Shown: positions 1 through 6,273, numbered from the stretch's first letter. The stretch is 8,259 nt of DNA from CAYVBJ01 sp964415185 (GCA_964415185.1 CAYPZI010000129.1:1-8259), one strand, 5' to 3'. Translations and numbers: made by a program. The notes: generated from the sequence alone by a model not told the origin.

Positions 1-2435
1 AGGCCGAGGAAGTCCATCTTCAGCATGCCGGCATTTTCAATCACTTTGCCGTCGAACTGAGTTACATAGAGGTCGGCGTCCTTCGAAGTGCAGACCGGGA
101 TATACTCGGTCAGTTTATCCGGGGCGATGATCACACCGGCAGCATGAATGCCGCTGTTCCGGACCGATCCCTCCAGGGTTTCGGCCATTTGAAGGGTGCG
201 TGCCTGAAGGTCATCGCCTTGTTTGATATCCCTCAGTTCTTTCACGGAATTGAAAGCCTCCTCAAGCGAGATCCCAATTGTTTCGGGAACCATTTTGGCC
301 AGCTTGTCGGCTTCATTCAGGGGCAGTTCCAGCACACGGGCCACATCTCGAACCGAAGATCTTGCCGCCATCGTGCCAAACGTGATGATGTGAGCCACCT
401 GGTCCTTACCGTACTTCTCAACCACCCAGTCAATCACCCGCTGACGGCCGTCATCGTCAAAATCGATATCGATATCGGGCATACTTACCCGCTCGGGATT
501 CAAAAACCGTTCAAACAGCAAGTCGTACTTCAGGGGATCGATATTGGTGATACCCGTACAATAGGCCACAACCGAGCCTGCCGCTGAACCCCTTCCCGGG
601 CCAACAAAAACGCCCATCTCTCTCGCGGCTTTGATAAAATCCTGTACAATCAGGAAGTAACCGGCAAAACCCATTTCCCTGATAATCTTCAGCTCGTGAC
701 CGATACGCTGTAAAACCTCTTCTTCCGGGTCACCGTAATGTTTTTTTGCCCCTTCCATGGTAAGATGGCGCAAATAGTCATCTTCCGTTTCAAATCCTTC
801 CGGCAGCTTAAAGTTTGGCAGGATCACATCCCGCTCCAGTTTCAGCGGCTCAACCTTATCGGCAATTTCCATTGTATTCTCAATCGCTTCGGGAAGGTCG
901 GCAAACAGCGCCTTCATCTCCTCATCCGATTTGAAGTAGAACTCATTATTCGGGAAACCGTATCGAAAACCGCGGCCGTTTCCGATGGGAACCGAAATCG
1001 GGACGTTATCATCGATACAAAGCAGGGCATCGTGAGCCTTTGCATTTTCTTTCTCAGCATAATAAACATTGTTAGCTGCAATCACTTTCACACCTGCTTC
1101 CCGCGCAAACCTGAGCAGCACTTCATTCACCCGTTCTTCTTCTTCAAGGCCGTGCCGGTTAATTTCCACATAGAAATCTTTACCGAACTGATCATACCAC
1201 CAATTAAATGCTTCCCTTGCAAACTGCTCACCCTTGTTCAGGATAAGGTCGGGTACTTCCCCGTTCAAGCCGCCGGTGGATGCAATCAGCCCCTCCTTAT
1301 GCTGAACGATAACTTCCTTGTCTATTCTCGGATATTTGTGATAATACCCTTCGATAAAACCAATGGAACTCAATTTGGACAGGTTTTTATATCCCGCCAT
1401 ATTTTTTGCCCAGAACACCTGCTGATATCTTTTGTCTTTGTTTTCGCGGGTGAATTTTTTCTTGTGCCTGTCTTCGGTCAGGTAAAACTCACAGCCGATT
1501 ATCGGTTTGACTCCCTGGCTGTTGGCTTCCTGAGCAAAAGAAAAAGCCCCGAACATATTGCCCATATCCGTCAGGCCGACTGCCGGCATGTTGTTTTCTT
1601 TCGCTTCTGAGATCAAATCCTTGATTCCGGCTGCAGCCTGTAAAACCGAATATTTGGAATGACAGTGCAGGTGGACAAATGGTGTTTCAATATCAACAGC
1701 TTTGTTACGCTCAACCGCAAGATTTACAGATTGTTCAGCCTCTTCGCCTTCGGTTTCAATATCCGAATTTTTCAGTTTTTCGATCTTTGGCATATAAGCA
1801 ACCGGATCGATAAAACTGCCTGGCTTTCCGGCCGGAACATCGGCATGAACGGGGAAAACCGGCTGAATCACCCCGATTCTGACCAGCTCGAGAAAACAGC
1901 GGGCTGTGGCATCAACATCAGCAGATGCGTTGTGTGCCTCCTCAAATCCTGTTTCAAAAAGCTTTTGATGCAATTCGGCTAACGTAGGCCACTTGTACTT
2001 GCCGCGTCCGCCGGGCAGCGCACAGAATTCGGTTGCTTCATCCTTGGTATCGATGTGGATCTTATCGGGGAGCGGATTATCCAGGTTCCGGCGCAGAAAT
2101 TCACAGCCGGTAATATTCAGGTCAAATTCAAGATTATGTCCAATGATAAAGTGGGCTTTTGAAACTTCTTCCTGAAAAATTTTCAGAACTTTATCGAGCG
2201 GGTGGCCTTCTTTCTCTGCCCTTTCGGTTGAAATGCCATGTACCTTTTCAGAATTGAACGGAATCGTAAAACCATCCGGCTTGATAATATAGTCGCCGGA
2301 TGAGATAAGCTTTCCGGAAATTTCATGTACCTGCCATGCCAGTTGAACACACCGGGGCCAGTTATCAAAATCATTAAGCGGGGCTGAATAGTTTTGAGGT
2401 AATCCGGTTGTTTCAGTATCAAAAATTAGATACAT
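1..2435 (-). CDS. dnaE: DNA polymerase III alpha subunit with N-terminal DnaQ-like exonuclease domain (partial, 3' end outside window)
   Basis: Replicative DNA polymerase, acting in the cytoplasmic replisome. The frame is open from the ATG at 2435-2433 to the window edge: 811 codons, no internal stop. Residues 1-190 form a DEDDh 3'-5' exonuclease: D6 and E8 in FDTETTG, D105 in HNLEFD, H168 and D173 in HNASAD. An acidic linker (about 193-251) leads to a PHP domain from about 253 (FVHLHCHS). The C-family polymerase core follows with GPGRGS at 612-617, the catalytic pair D654/D656 in PDIDIDF, and the third aspartate D808 in KMDFLGL; the 152-residue spacing matches E. coli D403-D555. The start is chosen because the exonuclease begins MYLIFDTETTG at once; there is no Shine-Dalgarno. 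This fusion is known from Bacteroidota and differs from PolC, where the exonuclease interrupts PHP. Several PHP metal ligands are replaced, so PHP is probably not a nuclease here. The missing part should hold fingers, beta-clamp-binding and OB regions. Confidence 0.96.
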   Translation of the reverse strand, partial: MYLIFDTETTGLPQNYSAPLNDFDNWPRCVQLAWQVHEISGKLISSGDYIIKPDGFTIPFNSEKVHGISTERAEKEGHPLDKVLKIFQEEVSKAHFIIGHNLEFDLNITGCEFLRRNLDNPLPDKIHIDTKDEATEFCALPGGRGKYKWPTLAELHQKLFETGFEEAHNASADVDATARCFLELVRIGVIQPVFPVHADVPAGKPGSFIDPVAYMPKIEKLKNSDIETEGEEAEQSVNLAVERNKAVDIETPFVHLHCHSKYSVLQAAAGIKDLISEAKENNMPAVGLTDMGNMFGAFSFAQEANSQGVKPIIGCEFYLTEDRHKKKFTRENKDKRYQQVFWAKNMAGYKNLSKLSSIGFIEGYYHKYPRIDKEVIVQHKEGLIASTGGLNGEVPDLILNKGEQFAREAFNWWYDQFGKDFYVEINRHGLEEEERVNEVLLRFAREAGVKVIAANNVYYAEKENAKAHDALLCIDDNVPISVPIGNGRGFRYGFPNNEFYFKSDEEMKALFADLPEAIENTMEIADKVEPLKLERDVILPNFKLPEGFETEDDYLRHLTMEGAKKHYGDPEEEVLQRIGHELKIIREMGFAGYFLIVQDFIKAAREMGVFVGPGRGSAAGSVVAYCTGITNIDPLKYDLLFERFLNPERVSMPDIDIDFDDDGRQRVIDWVVEKYGKDQVAHIITFGTMAARSSVRDVARVLELPLNEADKLAKMVPETIGISLEEAFNSVKELRDIKQGDDLQARTLQMAETLEGSVRNSGIHAAGVIIAPDKLTEYIPVCTSKDADLYVTQFDGKVIENAGMLKMDFLG

Positions 2436-2490
2436 GGGCAAGTTTTATGATGAGTTAACGTGATTTTTACTGTGACTTGTAAGCCGTAAT

Positions 2491-2506
2491 TAAAATATCA
2501 ATTTTA
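2491..2506. repeat. AT-only inverted repeat upstream of dnaE
   Basis: TAAAAT and ATTTTA form perfect 6-bp arms around ATCA. A third copy of TAAAAT follows at 2511-2516, so the motif alternates in orientation three times within 26 bp, about 60-75 bp upstream of the dnaE start. It could be a binding site in the dnaE promoter region. The composition is so AT-rich that chance is a serious alternative. Confidence 0.35.
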
Positions 2507-2558
2507 CCCTTAAAATCTAAAGCCGTTCAGTCTAATCTTATATATCAGACGCATCTTT

Positions 2559-2572
2559 TTCGGTATACCGAA
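2559..2572. repeat. 14-bp perfect palindrome, possible operator
   Basis: TTCGGTATACCGAA is its own reverse complement with no spacer. It lies near the middle of the divergent region, about 125 bp from the dnaE start and 137 bp from the lipoprotein start, and is GC-richer than its surroundings. Its size and symmetry suit a dimeric regulator, but no other copy was noticed in the window, so a regulatory role is inference. Confidence 0.4.
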
Positions 2573-2590
2573 TAGCGGTCTGTAGTTAAT

Positions 2591-2611
2591 GCAATAACAT
2601 CGATTTATTGC
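2591..2611. repeat. Inverted repeat with 7-bp arms
   Basis: GCAATAA and TTATTGC are perfect arms around a 7-base spacer. The left arm overlaps ATGCAAT (2589-2595), the inverse of the ATTGCAT motif that occurs twice further right. A short T-rich stretch follows on the plus strand, but no upstream plus-strand gene would need a terminator here, so a protein-binding site is the better guess. Confidence 0.35.
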
Positions 2612-2638
2612 TCTTTTCAAAGTTTTACAGATTGTTAA

Positions 2639-2668
2639 TTGCATGAATACGCCTATTCATGATATTTT
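2639..2668 (+). promoter_or_regulatory. Candidate promoter of the lipoprotein gene
   Basis: TTGCAT (2639-2644) and TATTTT (2663-2668) are separated by 18 bp and end 40 bp before the ATG at 2709. The same bases can be read as a loose match to the Bacteroidota pattern TTG...TAnnTTTG, with TATTTTCA at 2663-2670. Either reading is imperfect. The candidate is supported mainly by its position and by the inverted repeat that fills its spacer. Confidence 0.3.
2642..2661. repeat. Inverted repeat with 8-bp arms inside the candidate promoter spacer
   Basis: CATGAATA and TATTCATG are perfect 8-bp arms around CGCC. The repeat fills most of the space between the candidate -35 and -10 elements of the lipoprotein gene, a typical place for a repressor or a MerR-type activator site. 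As RNA it would be a short hairpin with a tetraloop. No U-run follows, so it is not an intrinsic terminator. Confidence 0.45.
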
Positions 2669-2708
2669 CAGAATTGCATTATTTACAAATTGACTAAATC
2701 ATTCCAAT

Positions 2709-3359
2709 ATGTCTTTCACGAGAAACGTCTGCTTGCTGGCTGTGCTTATTTTGTTATCATCCTGCTCTTCAAGCAAAAACTATTTTATATCATCCGACTA
2801 CGAAGATACTGTCACCGATAAAGAAGTATTAATTGTGCCGGTGTATCGTGAACAGTTTACTGAAACACCAAAACCAATATTCGGATATCTCGACTCTTCA
2901 CAAAAAGCTATTCTTGAGAGTGAACTCGAAGCTTTTTTCAATAATAAGCTCAATATCCCCGTAAAAATCTTTGATGATAGCAGATCATTTAGCAGTGAGA
3001 GCTTTTCGCTGGAAAGGGCTACCCTGAACGAAACCGAATTTTTTATACTAAAACCGCAGGATGAAGTTTTTTCTGATTCCGGTTTTGTATTGTTTATTGA
3101 TGAATTTGCGTTTAACACCCAAACCCAGGAGGTTCGGAGTTCTTCATATGCCGGCCACGGCAAATCAATCAAAAGAATACTTTATTTTGAAACCAAATAT
3201 TCACTGTGGGATAATGAAAATAAAAAGATAGCAGCTTATGGTCAGTTCAATACATCAAAAGAAGTATCCAGTGAAGTAACCGAAGAAGACTATGCGAGTG
3301 TAATCAGAACTGTCCTCGACGACATAGCCAAGAGTAGCCCGCTGCGCGCCAAGTCTTAA
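2709..3359 (+). CDS. Predicted outer-membrane-type lipoprotein of unknown function
   Basis: I do not recognise the family. The 216-residue product begins with a short basic n-region (R5) and a hydrophobic stretch (about 7-16) that ends in the lipobox LSSC, with C19 as the acylated residue after signal peptidase II cleavage. Serines follow at +2 to +4, so there is no +2 Asp inner-membrane retention signal. The mature part is soluble, without further membrane segments, and looks alpha/beta. A strand-like VLIVPVYRE occurs at about 40-48, hydrophobic strands near 125-135, then KYSLWDNENKKIAAYG (about 163-178), and an amphipathic C-terminal helix (about 192-208). This layout resembles small periplasmic lipoproteins that pair with envelope machines, but that is only a similarity of pattern. 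Neighbours run divergently (dnaE) or lie 223 bp downstream, so it is probably monocistronic. The ATG has no Shine-Dalgarno. The gene looks more AT-rich than dnaE. Confidence 0.8.
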   Translation: MSFTRNVCLLAVLILLSSCSSSKNYFISSDYEDTVTDKEVLIVPVYREQFTETPKPIFGYLDSSQKAILESELEAFFNNKLNIPVKIFDDSRSFSSESFSLERATLNETEFFILKPQDEVFSDSGFVLFIDEFAFNTQTQEVRSSSYAGHGKSIKRILYFETKYSLWDNENKKIAAYGQFNTSKEVSSEVTEEDYASVIRTVLDDIAKSSPLRAKS

Positions 3360-3582
3360 AAACCTGTGCAGATATCCCTGCTTATTAATTTGATCTCACC
3401 ATATTTAATTGATATCCTGCATAGATAATTCGGATGCATTTCTGTATTTAAACCAATACCTTTAGGCGGTCTTTGATAAGGATTAAGGTTAATAAATCTT
3501 TGAAAAATAATGTGTGTTTTTGCATTGAAAGGAGTGACTAATCCTAATGCACACAATCTAAAAATAAATAGTTAATCATTAC
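3360..3582. other. Intergenic region between lipoprotein and M20 peptidase genes
   Basis: This 223-bp stretch should hold the end of the lipoprotein transcript and the start of the peptidase transcript. No strong intrinsic terminator is visible after 3359; the best hairpin (GCAG/CTGC near 3368-3381) has only 4-bp arms. TCTTTGA occurs twice (3470-3476 and 3497-3503), possibly promoter-related, but no good -33/-7 pair fits. A possible folded leader sits at 3513-3555. A minus-strand frame that nearly fills the region shows no recognisable protein features. Confidence 0.5.
3513..3555 (+). promoter_or_regulatory. Possible structured 5' leader of the M20 peptidase mRNA
   Basis: Three successive segments pair in nested order. 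TGTG (3513-3516) pairs with CACA (3552-3555), TGCATT (3521-3526) with AATGCA (3546-3551), and AGGA (3530-3533) with TCCT (3542-3545). The 3' side is continuous for 14 bases, while the 5' side has two small bulges (TTTT and GAA); the terminal loop is 8 nt. The stem ends 27 nt before the ATG at 3583. It encloses AGGAG, the only good Shine-Dalgarno-like string near this start, though that string lies too far from the ATG to serve it. No known riboswitch or thermosensor class was recognised. The fold is an inference from base pairing by eye. Confidence 0.35.
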
Positions 3583-4953
3583 ATGAAGAATATATTTTCA
3601 TATATCGAAAATAACCGGGAAAAATTTGAAGAAGAACTGTTTGAACTGCTCAGGATTCCGAGTATAAGCACGGATGCCGAAAGAAAAGAAGACGTTTTGG
3701 AAGCAGCAAATTACCTCTACTCCCGGTTTGAAGATATCGGAATAGATACCGTAAAAATCTATGAAACGGATGGACACCCGATTCTTTACGCTGAATACGC
3801 TCCTCATAAAAATGCGCCAACCGTTTTGGTTTACGGCCATTACGATGTCCAGCCATCTGAACCGGATGAACTATGGGAAACACCACCTTTTGAACCTACT
3901 GTTCGCAACGGACGAATTTACGGCCGTGGCACCAGTGATGACAAAGGACAATCTTATACACATATAAAAGCTCTCGAGGCATACAGGAAAACGGGCACGG
4001 AACTTCCTGTCAATGTAAAGTTCATCCTGGAGGGGGAAGAAGAGATTGGTTCTCCAAACCTGATTCCTTTTGTAAAGGAAAATAAAGAGATGCTGAGATG
4101 CGATATGGTATTAATTTCTGACACCGCCATGTTTGCTGAAGACCAGCCGTCCATCACTTACGGCCTCAGAGGCCTTGCCTATATGGAGGTTCATGTAAAA
4201 GGGCCGAACCGTGACCTGCATTCGGGTGTTTACGGAGGAGCCGTTGCCAATCCTGCCAATGTGCTTTGTGATATAATCTCAAAACTGAAAAACGATGACG
4301 GCACAATCAATATCCCGGGTTTCTACGATAAAGTGAAACCGCTAAGTGAAGCCGACAGGAAAGCTTACCGGGAGCTGCCTTTTGATGAAGAGTCATTCAA
4401 AAAAGATTTAAACTTGCTGGAACTTGAGGGTGAAGATGATTACTCAACCCTGGAAAGAGCAACTGCCCGCCCGTCTCTGGATGTGAATGGAATATGGAGC
4501 GGATATCAGAAAGAGGGTGCCAAAACGGTTCTCCCATCAAAAGCTGCCGCAAAAGTGAGTATGAGGCTTGTTCCCGACCAGGATCCTAATGAAATTTCAA
4601 AACTGTTTGCTGATTATGTGAATTCACTGGCTCCGCAGTCGGTAAAGGCCGAGGTTAAGAGCCATCACGGCGGCTATCCCGTTGTGATTGACCTGAATTT
4701 CTATGGACTAAAAGCCGCTGCACGGGCTTTTAAGGATGTTTATGAAACCGATGTGCTGTTCTCGCGGGAAGGCGGCTCAATACCGATTGTTGCAGACTTT
4801 AAAAAAATTCTGGGAGTCAATTCCATTCTGATGGGATTCGGCCTGACTAAAGATGCCCTTCACTCTCCCAACGAAAGCTTTGCCCTCAAAGACTTTCACA
4901 GGGGGATCAAAACTTCAGCAAGATTCTTTCAGATACTTCCTGAATATTCTTAA
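3583..4953 (+). CDS. M20-family dinuclear metallopeptidase (dipeptidase)
   Basis: A cytoplasmic zinc peptidase that hydrolyses dipeptides or related short substrates; there is no signal peptide. The 456-residue length is normal for the CNDP/Dug1-like branch. All expected active-site residues are visible: H86 and D88 in YGHYDVQP, the bridging D119 in GRGTSDDKG, general base E153 and metal ligand E154 in EGEEEIGS, D180 in LISDT, and H427 in LHSPNE. H213 in DLHSGVYGG matches the substrate-binding histidine that the dimerisation (lid) domain, about 193-360, gives to the partner active site. The order HYDVQP, GRGTSDDKG, EGEEEIGS, DLHSGVYGG and LHSPNE resembles carnosinase-2-type dipeptidases more than DapE or ArgE. 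Exact substrate cannot be read from sequence. The start fits the family N terminus; no Shine-Dalgarno precedes it. The gene ends with tandem TAA codons (4951-4956) and stands 5 bp from the end of the convergent panD. No operon partner is evident. Confidence 0.93.
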   Translation: MKNIFSYIENNREKFEEELFELLRIPSISTDAERKEDVLEAANYLYSRFEDIGIDTVKIYETDGHPILYAEYAPHKNAPTVLVYGHYDVQPSEPDELWETPPFEPTVRNGRIYGRGTSDDKGQSYTHIKALEAYRKTGTELPVNVKFILEGEEEIGSPNLIPFVKENKEMLRCDMVLISDTAMFAEDQPSITYGLRGLAYMEVHVKGPNRDLHSGVYGGAVANPANVLCDIISKLKNDDGTINIPGFYDKVKPLSEADRKAYRELPFDEESFKKDLNLLELEGEDDYSTLERATARPSLDVNGIWSGYQKEGAKTVLPSKAAAKVSMRLVPDQDPNEISKLFADYVNSLAPQSVKAEVKSHHGGYPVVIDLNFYGLKAAARAFKDVYETDVLFSREGGSIPIVADFKKILGVNSILMGFGLTKDALHSPNESFALKDFHRGIKTSARFFQILPEYS

Positions 4954-4958
4954 TAAAG

Positions 4959-5366
4959 CTACATTTTTAACCCGGAAAGAAGATCATAAGAACCGGCGTG
5001 AATCGTTCCCTCGTTTACATGTTTCGGTTCATTGTTTTCATCAACAATCACGACCGCAGGTTTGTGTTTACGGGCTTCTTCGGGAGACATCTCAGCATAA
5101 GAGATAACAATGATCCGGTCGTCAACCTGGGTAAGCCTGGCAGCTGCACCGTTCAGGCAGCAAATTCTGCTGCCTCGTTCACCGGGTATGGTATACGTCT
5201 CGATACGCGATCCGTTTGTGATGTTTAAAACCTGGACTTTCTCATATGGTAAAATACCACTCAGGTCAAGCAAATCTTCGTCAATCGTAATGCTTCCCTC
5301 ATACATGAGGTTAGCCTCGGTTACTTTCATTTGGTGAAGTTTCGATTTGAACATCGTTAGTTTCAT
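4959..5366 (-). CDS. panD: Aspartate 1-decarboxylase precursor
   Basis: Converts L-aspartate to beta-alanine for pantothenate and coenzyme A synthesis, in the cytoplasm as a homotetramer. The zymogen cleaves itself between G24 and S25, turning S25 into the pyruvoyl cofactor. Here YEGS places Y22, G24 and S25 at exactly the E. coli positions. K9 and H11 (in SKLH), R54, T57 and Y58 (in NGSRIETY), E63-R64-G65-S66-R67 and N72-G73-A74-A75 are also conserved. The 135-residue length is close to the usual 126-140. This register supports the ATG at 5366 over the alternative Met at codon 5. The gene starts 13 bp after the panC stop, in the same direction, so the two are very likely cotranscribed. No Shine-Dalgarno is present, so translation may depend on coupling to panC or on leaderless-like initiation. 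It ends 5 bp from the end of the convergent peptidase gene. Confidence 0.97.
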   Translation of the reverse strand: MKLTMFKSKLHQMKVTEANLMYEGSITIDEDLLDLSGILPYEKVQVLNITNGSRIETYTIPGERGSRICCLNGAAARLTQVDDRIIVISYAEMSPEEARKHKPAVVIVDENNEPKHVNEGTIHAGSYDLLSGLKM

Positions 5367-5379
5367 AACATCAACTAAT

Positions 5380-6228
5380 TTAATATTGAAATATAATATT
5401 ATCGATCAGCCTTGTTTTGCCAAGATATATGGCACCGGCAACAACGTAATCTTCAGATTTTAATAACGTCTTTACCGGCTCCAGCGTTTGTCTGGAATAA
5501 ACGTTAAGATAGTCAATTTTGAAACCTTTTGCTTCAAGTTCACTTTTTTGATGGCTGATCAGTAATCCGGGCTCATCAATCCCGTCAAGTATCTGCTTTT
5601 TGATATAGCGCAAGGAACGATACAGGCCGGGTGCAATTTTGCGTTCTTCATCCGACAGGTAAGCATTGCGGCTGCTTAAGGCAAGGCCGTCGCCGGCGCG
5701 AACTACCGGACCCATTACCAGCTCGATATGATGATTAAATTCATAAACCATCCGCTTCAGGATCAGAAACTGCTGAATATCTTTCTGCCCGAATACGGCA
5801 ATGTCCGGTTCAACGATATTGAAAAGCTTATTTACTACAAGTACAACCCCCTCAAAAAAACCCGGGCGGCTGGCTCCGCACATATATTTATTCAAATCCC
5901 GGATCCGAATGGAAAAAAATTTACTCTGGCCGTACATCACATCCCGGTCTGGTGCAAAAATTATATCCACACCAAGTTCGCGACACTTCTCAAGGTCATT
6001 TTCAAGATCCCGCGGGTAGGTTTCAAAATCTTCATTCGGGCCAAACTGTTCGGGATTCACAAAAATGGATACAACAACCGAGTCGCATTTTTCAAGTGCG
6101 ATTTCAATCAATTTGATATGGCCTTCGTGCAATGCACCCATCGTGGGCACAAAACCGATTAAATTTCCGTTTTTTCGCTTTTCACGGACACAATTCCTGA
6201 TTTCGTCAATTGTTTTTGCAAGAACCAT
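5380..6228 (-). CDS. panC: Pantothenate synthetase (pantoate--beta-alanine ligase)
   Basis: Joins pantoate and beta-alanine with ATP, through a pantoyl-adenylate, to make pantothenate; cytoplasmic dimer. The 282-residue product has a complete fold with PTMGALHEGH (28-37, HIGH-like H34/H37), FVNPEQF (56-62, pantoate and ATP contacts), FGQKDIQQ (146-153, K149, D150, Q153), the KMSKS-equivalent LSSRN (184-188) and RLID near the C terminus. The stretch 99-131 departs from common PanC sequences: the usual PGHF is PGFF (F124) and the usual YP is YG (99-100). This may be a lineage variant, since the core catalytic residues are intact. The gene lies 60 bp downstream of the E2 gene and 13 bp upstream of panD, all on the minus strand, so the beta-alanine supplier and user are adjacent. 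No panB or panE is seen in the window. No Shine-Dalgarno precedes the ATG at 6228. Confidence 0.96.
   Translation of the reverse strand: MVLAKTIDEIRNCVREKRKNGNLIGFVPTMGALHEGHIKLIEIALEKCDSVVVSIFVNPEQFGPNEDFETYPRDLENDLEKCRELGVDIIFAPDRDVMYGQSKFFSIRIRDLNKYMCGASRPGFFEGVVLVVNKLFNIVEPDIAVFGQKDIQQFLILKRMVYEFNHHIELVMGPVVRAGDGLALSSRNAYLSDEERKIAPGLYRSLRYIKKQILDGIDEPGLLISHQKSELEAKGFKIDYLNVYSRQTLEPVKTLLKSEDYVVAGAIYLGKTRLIDNIIFQY
5381..5401 (-). repeat. AT-only inverted repeat at the panC-panD junction
   Basis: TAATATT and AATATTA are perfect 7-bp arms around a 7-base loop. The repeat covers the last panC codons and overlaps its stop, 14 bp before the panD start. A pure A-T stem is weak and there is no following U-run, so it is not a terminator. 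It could affect transcript stability or coupling, or be chance in AT-rich DNA. Confidence 0.25.
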
Positions 6229-6273
6229 TAAATATCTAATAAAACTCTTGAATTCTGAAAGAAAATCATTGCG

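Larger units (their letters stand above)
2436..2708. other. Divergent intergenic region between dnaE and lipoprotein gene
   Basis: This 273-bp AT-rich stretch must carry the start signals for dnaE (leftward) and for the lipoprotein gene (rightward), since the genes are transcribed apart. I see no convincing open frame. It contains four inverted repeats with perfect arms (2491-2506, 2559-2572, 2591-2611, 2642-2661) and three copies of ATTGCAT in mixed orientation, listed separately. No promoter for dnaE could be named with confidence on the minus strand. Confidence 0.7.

Noticed and set aside
144..587. A 147-codon open frame on the plus strand
   Set aside because: It is antisense to the polymerase active-site region of dnaE (PDIDIDF, GPGRGS) and shows no protein features of its own.
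738..1610. A 290-codon open frame on the plus strand
   Set aside because: It is antisense to the PHP and early polymerase domains of dnaE, whose frame is open and full of conserved motifs.
2591..2616. Possible intrinsic terminator (7-bp stem then TCTTTT)
   Set aside because: No plus-strand gene lies upstream, the T stretch is short and interrupted, and on the minus strand it would lie upstream of dnaE with no gene to end.
2798..3172. A 124-codon minus-strand frame inside the lipoprotein gene
   Set aside because: The plus-strand frame has a signal peptide with a proper lipobox and a full-length product; the antisense frame has neither.
3356..3556. A 66-codon minus-strand frame filling the gap before the peptidase gene
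   Set aside because: No recognisable motif or signal sequence and no ribosome-binding context; it overlaps the candidate leader and shows composition typical of non-coding AT-rich DNA.
3534..3575. A 13-codon leader peptide starting at GTG after GAAAG, or a 4-codon one from ATG 3547
   Set aside because: Both are very short, the spacing to the GGAG string is poor, and there is no run of regulatory codons to suggest attenuation.
5728..6162. A 144-codon plus-strand frame
   Set aside because: Antisense shadow of panC, whose catalytic motifs are intact on the minus strand.
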